Below, in pieces: positions 61,141 to 64,000 of a stretch of 64,000 nucleotides of DNA. The stretch lies in contig CAJTPS010000007.1 of assembly GCA_910578555.1 (NCBI GenBank), forward strand, positions 62,001-126,000, read 5' to 3'. This DNA comes from an uncultured Lachnospiraceae bacterium. Lineage in GTDB: Bacteria > Bacillota > Clostridia > Lachnospirales > Lachnospiraceae. Both the position numbers and the translations under genes were made by a program. Under the pieces are notes generated by a model that made no database searches, was not told the origin of the DNA, and worked only from the letters and a program-made list of their open reading frames with translations. How positions within the stretch are numbered: the stretch's first letter is position 1; each line of letters opens with the position of its first letter.

Positions 61141-62706
61141 TCAATAAACCGAGTTTCTATACTCCTTAGGAGACATCCCGAGTTTCTTTTTGAAAGCCCT
61201 GCCAAACGATACCGCGTCTTCATATCCAACCAGATTTCCAATTTCATAGACCTTAATCTTAGGATCCCGCAGAAGTTTCTTTGCATTCTCCATCCTGATA
61301 TCCAAAAGAAAATCAGAAAAATTTATCCCTGTCTCAACCTTAAATAAGTTACTGAAATAAGATGCATTTAATTCCACATATTCAGCGACATCATTAAGAT
61401 TGATCTGCTTATGGTAATTTTCTTTTATATATTTTTTCGCAAGTTCTATTCTTTTTTTACTCCTCTTCTCTTTTTCGGCTTTCATATATTCAACCGTTCC
61501 CTGCAAAACAGCGTTCATAAAAGACTTCAGATCCCGGTATGTATTCAGGTAATCAATCTGAAATTGATAATCCTGTCCACACAAGCGCAGTACACTTTCA
61601 AAATCTTTGATCCGAAACGTGAGCATCTCTATCATTCTGTGCATATATTTCCGGAATTTTTCCGGCTCACAATAACTTAAGTCCAAAAAAACCCGTTCCA
61701 TAACCTGTTTTGCTTTTATATAGTCGCACATTTCCAGATAATGCACCAGTTCGCTGACCGGCTGTTCCAGATCATACTTGATATCAATGCACTTTCCGGA
61801 AATTTCATGATAGTAAATCTGTTTATTCTGTCCAAGATAAAATCTTGCCTGAATGGCTTCCCATGCTTCTCTGTACGCCTGCTTCATTTCTGAAACTTCA
61901 TTGTGTACATTACTCACTCCCATAGAATCCGTAACCTCCTCATCTGAGAGATCATTCAGTACAGTAAATATCTTTTGGGATAGCAATTTACCCTGTACTT
62001 CGCTGTTGCAAAAAAGAATCATTAATATTTCCCGGTCATTCATGCAGAAGCAATATTCATAATCCTTTTTTTCCTTCAGTTCCTCCGCTATCTTTTCCAT
62101 ATCATTATGCAAGTGCTTTTCGTTCTGCTGGATATCCTGACATTGCCCGTAATAATGGTCCGCACAAATAGCAGCTACCAGATAACAGGGATATTGTACA
62201 TTTACTCTCAAGGCTTCCAGTTCCTGTATCTCGTCCGGCTTAACCTCTCCGTCATCCTTTAAAAGATGCGCCATGATATCTGCAATCAATACATTCTTAT
62301 TTTTCTTTCTGTGGCTTTCTGACGCTTTATCTGATACTATTTTTTCCTCAATATTTTCCAGTCTTACCAGCAGATCCTCTTTCTGAAAAGGCTTTAACAG
62401 ATAATCCACCGCACCGTGCATGAAAGCATTACGCACATAGTCAAATTCATCAAATCCACTCAGTACAATAATCCGTATCTTTCTATCCCGCTCTCTGATT
62501 TTTTTAATCAGATCAATCCCGTCCATAACAGGCATGCGCACATCTGTTATCAGGATATCGACTTCTGGTGTTTCGTCCAGTTTTCTCAAGGCAGCTTCAC
62601 CATCTCCCGCTTCCGCTGTCACTTTCCAGCCGCGGTCCGCCTTCTGAATGATCTTCTTCATTCCCTCCCTGATAATGATATCATCGTCCACCAACATGAT
62701 ATTCAT
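61141..62706 (-). CDS. YesN-type response regulator (receiver + AraC HTH)
   Basis: 521 residues. Receiver MNIMLVDDDIIIREGMKKII with acceptor Asp in VDILITDVRMPVMDG and lysine YLLKPFQ. A middle region of about 280 residues is followed by a C-terminal HTH_18 domain: IKENYHKQINLNDVAEYVEL, ASYFSNLFKVETGINFSDFL and EIGNLVGYEDAVSFGRAFKK. Controls the sugar uptake operon after phosphorylation by the divergent YesM-type kinase. The start at 62706 follows GGAGGG. The frame is open 18 codons upstream. Confidence 0.93.
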   Translation of the reverse strand: MNIMLVDDDIIIREGMKKIIQKADRGWKVTAEAGDGEAALRKLDETPEVDILITDVRMPVMDGIDLIKKIRERDRKIRIIVLSGFDEFDYVRNAFMHGAVDYLLKPFQKEDLLVRLENIEEKIVSDKASESHRKKNKNVLIADIMAHLLKDDGEVKPDEIQELEALRVNVQYPCYLVAAICADHYYGQCQDIQQNEKHLHNDMEKIAEELKEKKDYEYCFCMNDREILMILFCNSEVQGKLLSQKIFTVLNDLSDEEVTDSMGVSNVHNEVSEMKQAYREAWEAIQARFYLGQNKQIYYHEISGKCIDIKYDLEQPVSELVHYLEMCDYIKAKQVMERVFLDLSYCEPEKFRKYMHRMIEMLTFRIKDFESVLRLCGQDYQFQIDYLNTYRDLKSFMNAVLQGTVEYMKAEKEKRSKKRIELAKKYIKENYHKQINLNDVAEYVELNASYFSNLFKVETGINFSDFLLDIRMENAKKLLRDPKIKVYEIGNLVGYEDAVSFGRAFKKKLGMSPKEYRNSVY

Positions 62707-62826
62707 ATGATTCCCTCCATGCATAACTGTTAAATTCTCCCTGTCTGCACACCCTTGCAATCTGCATCCGCATTTTATATAATATCAGTATATATCAGGA
62801 ATACCGGATTGAAAGGGCGATAGACC

Positions 62827-64000
62827 ATGAAAAAAATTATTAATTTTATAAGAAATTCTTCTATTTTTTTTCGTCTATCCATGATTATCATTATTGTTTT
62901 CATCCCGATCCTCAGTTTATTTTTCATCACATCAAACAACTACCGTATAGAAAAACAAAACTCCATTTATACTATGGTTAATCAAAATAACCATCAGACC
63001 ATTTCAAAAATTAATGATTACATTAATGACATTAACAATATAACCAAAATTCCATTAACATATAAGCAGGCAGATGATACTTATATGGGGCAGCTATATA
63101 ATTTTACCGTAAATAACATTAACTCCTATAAATTTCAGCTTTTAAATGAACAGATTTTTGAGGAGATATTTGCGTACAAGAACTCCGTCAATTCATGTTA
63201 TATCTTCAACTTAACAGGCCAGGGGGATTATAAGGTGCGTGATGCCGTTTACCAGCCGTTTAACCCCTCATCAGAACCATGGTTTTCCGAATGCATAGAT
63301 GCTTTCGGTAAGCCCGTTTTAGTTGACACCTATGAACTTCCTTATATTGTAAATGAAAAAAGCAAGCCCTTTTATGTCTTTGGAGTAGCCCGCGGCATTG
63401 TCCGGGTCTCAGATGCCTCCGTAATAGGGATTCTCCTGGTCAATACCAAAATATCCTATTTTGAAGATATCTGTGACAATATGAAACTCACAGAAAATCA
63501 TCGTGTCGTCATACTGCATGATGATTACACCATCTATGACACCGTTCCGGAAAATATTGCCAAGCCTGCAGAAGACATTCTGTTATCCATTCCGGACAAT
63601 ACGGATGAAACCATGTTTTCCTTAAAGATCAACAATGAATCCTTTCTGATTTCTTCCGTTGACTCCGATTCCAATGATTTACACGTCATCAGCCTGATCC
63701 CCGAGTCAGAACTTTTTTTCGAAATAAACCAGCTTCAGAAACGTAATCTTGTGATCCTGACGATTGTGATGACATTGTCTCTGTTCTGCCTGTTTTATAC
63801 TTCCAGACAGATCATCGTTCCAATCAGGCACCTGAGCAAAATAATGAAGATTGCCGAATCCGGCGATTTCAGTACACATATCCAGGTTGACAGAATGGAT
63901 GAAGTCGGAATGCTCTCCGTATCCTACAATTCCCTGCTGGATAAAATTAATGAGCTGATTCATGAAGTTTATCTCCAAAAGATTGCTTCCAGTGAATCCC
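62827..64000 (+). CDS. YesM-type sensor histidine kinase, N-terminal part (runs off the window)
   Basis: Open from ATG 62827 (MKKIINFIRNSSIFF) to the window end, at least 391 codons. TM1 is at about 17-37. A Cache-like extracellular region of about 260 residues (KNSVNSCYIFNLTGQGDYKV, YVFGVARGIVRVSDASV, SVDSDSNDLHVISLIPES) follows. TM2 is at about 300-320, then HAMP (SRQIIVPIRHLSKIMKIAES, FSTHIQVDRMDEVGMLSVSY). The His-kinase domain is beyond the window. Divergent from the YesN-type regulator, with which it forms a sugar-sensing two-component system. Ribosome site AAAGGG. Confidence 0.88.
   Translation, partial: MKKIINFIRNSSIFFRLSMIIIIVFIPILSLFFITSNNYRIEKQNSIYTMVNQNNHQTISKINDYINDINNITKIPLTYKQADDTYMGQLYNFTVNNINSYKFQLLNEQIFEEIFAYKNSVNSCYIFNLTGQGDYKVRDAVYQPFNPSSEPWFSECIDAFGKPVLVDTYELPYIVNEKSKPFYVFGVARGIVRVSDASVIGILLVNTKISYFEDICDNMKLTENHRVVILHDDYTIYDTVPENIAKPAEDILLSIPDNTDETMFSLKINNESFLISSVDSDSNDLHVISLIPESELFFEINQLQKRNLVILTIVMTLSLFCLFYTSRQIIVPIRHLSKIMKIAESGDFSTHIQVDRMDEVGMLSVSYNSLLDKINELIHEVYLQKIASSES

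Overview
The window looks like chromosomal DNA from a Gram-positive Clostridia species, most likely a gut Lachnospiraceae. Pointers are moderate GC, strong AGGAGG-type ribosome binding sites with ATG starts, lipoproteins with Ala/Ser/Thr-rich linkers, several MATE pumps, Rpn/PD-(D/E)XK transposase-like genes with Lys/Glu/Gly-rich tails, LytTR/DUF3021 pairs, YesMN-type two-component systems and a LanFEG-type peptide-resistance operon. No rRNA, tRNA, phage or CRISPR was seen. The assignment is inference from gene content.

Layout. 0-9.6 kb: chemoreceptor, two MATE pumps, a tRNA-dihydrouridine synthase, an alkyltransferase-like protein with a membrane protein, and an Rpn-family gene. 9.8-12.4 kb: an amino-acid ABC operon whose binding protein appears circularly permuted. 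12.6-17.3 kb: a CprABC-CprRK-like two-component/ABC operon for cationic peptide resistance. 17.4-20.1 kb: hydrolase, WYL regulator, zinc-ribbon protein. 20.2-22.6 kb: a second amino-acid ABC operon of canonical layout. 23-28.1 kb: lipoprotein, Rpn remnant, DUF4422 glycosyltransferase, SPFH + ribbon-helix-helix pair. 28.3-31.2 kb: an AT-richer operon with a KAS III-like enzyme and a six-TM chemoreceptor-like protein. 31.2-38.5 kb: assorted single genes (phosphatase, radical SAM, MATE, oxidoreductase, ferredoxin-like, PAP2, DUF2200). 39.0-39.4 kb: a probable type I toxin-antitoxin locus. 39.4-46.6 kb: MFS and CPBP-like transport/membrane genes, DUF3021, a frameshifted LytTR regulator, a 117-bp tandem repeat and a frameshifted hybrid kinase. 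46.9-49.8 kb: TrkA-TrkH potassium uptake. 49.8-56.3 kb: CPBP protease, LytTR regulator, GHKL kinase (amber-interrupted) and an ABC exporter whose permease gene carries a 250-bp internal inversion. 56.5-64 kb: a YesMN-controlled sugar ABC transporter with a GH130 phosphorylase.

Four signalling or transport genes between 42 and 55 kb are broken (two frameshifts, one nonsense codon, one inversion). Several families of structured intergenic repeats are scattered through the window. The best candidates for something new are the intragenic inversion (50.7-50.96 kb), the toxin-antitoxin locus with homologous divergent leaders (39.0-39.36 kb), the KAS III-like/receptor pair (28.6-31.2 kb), the permuted binding protein (11.5-12.4 kb), and a Shine-Dalgarno-sequestering leader shared by two Rpn genes.
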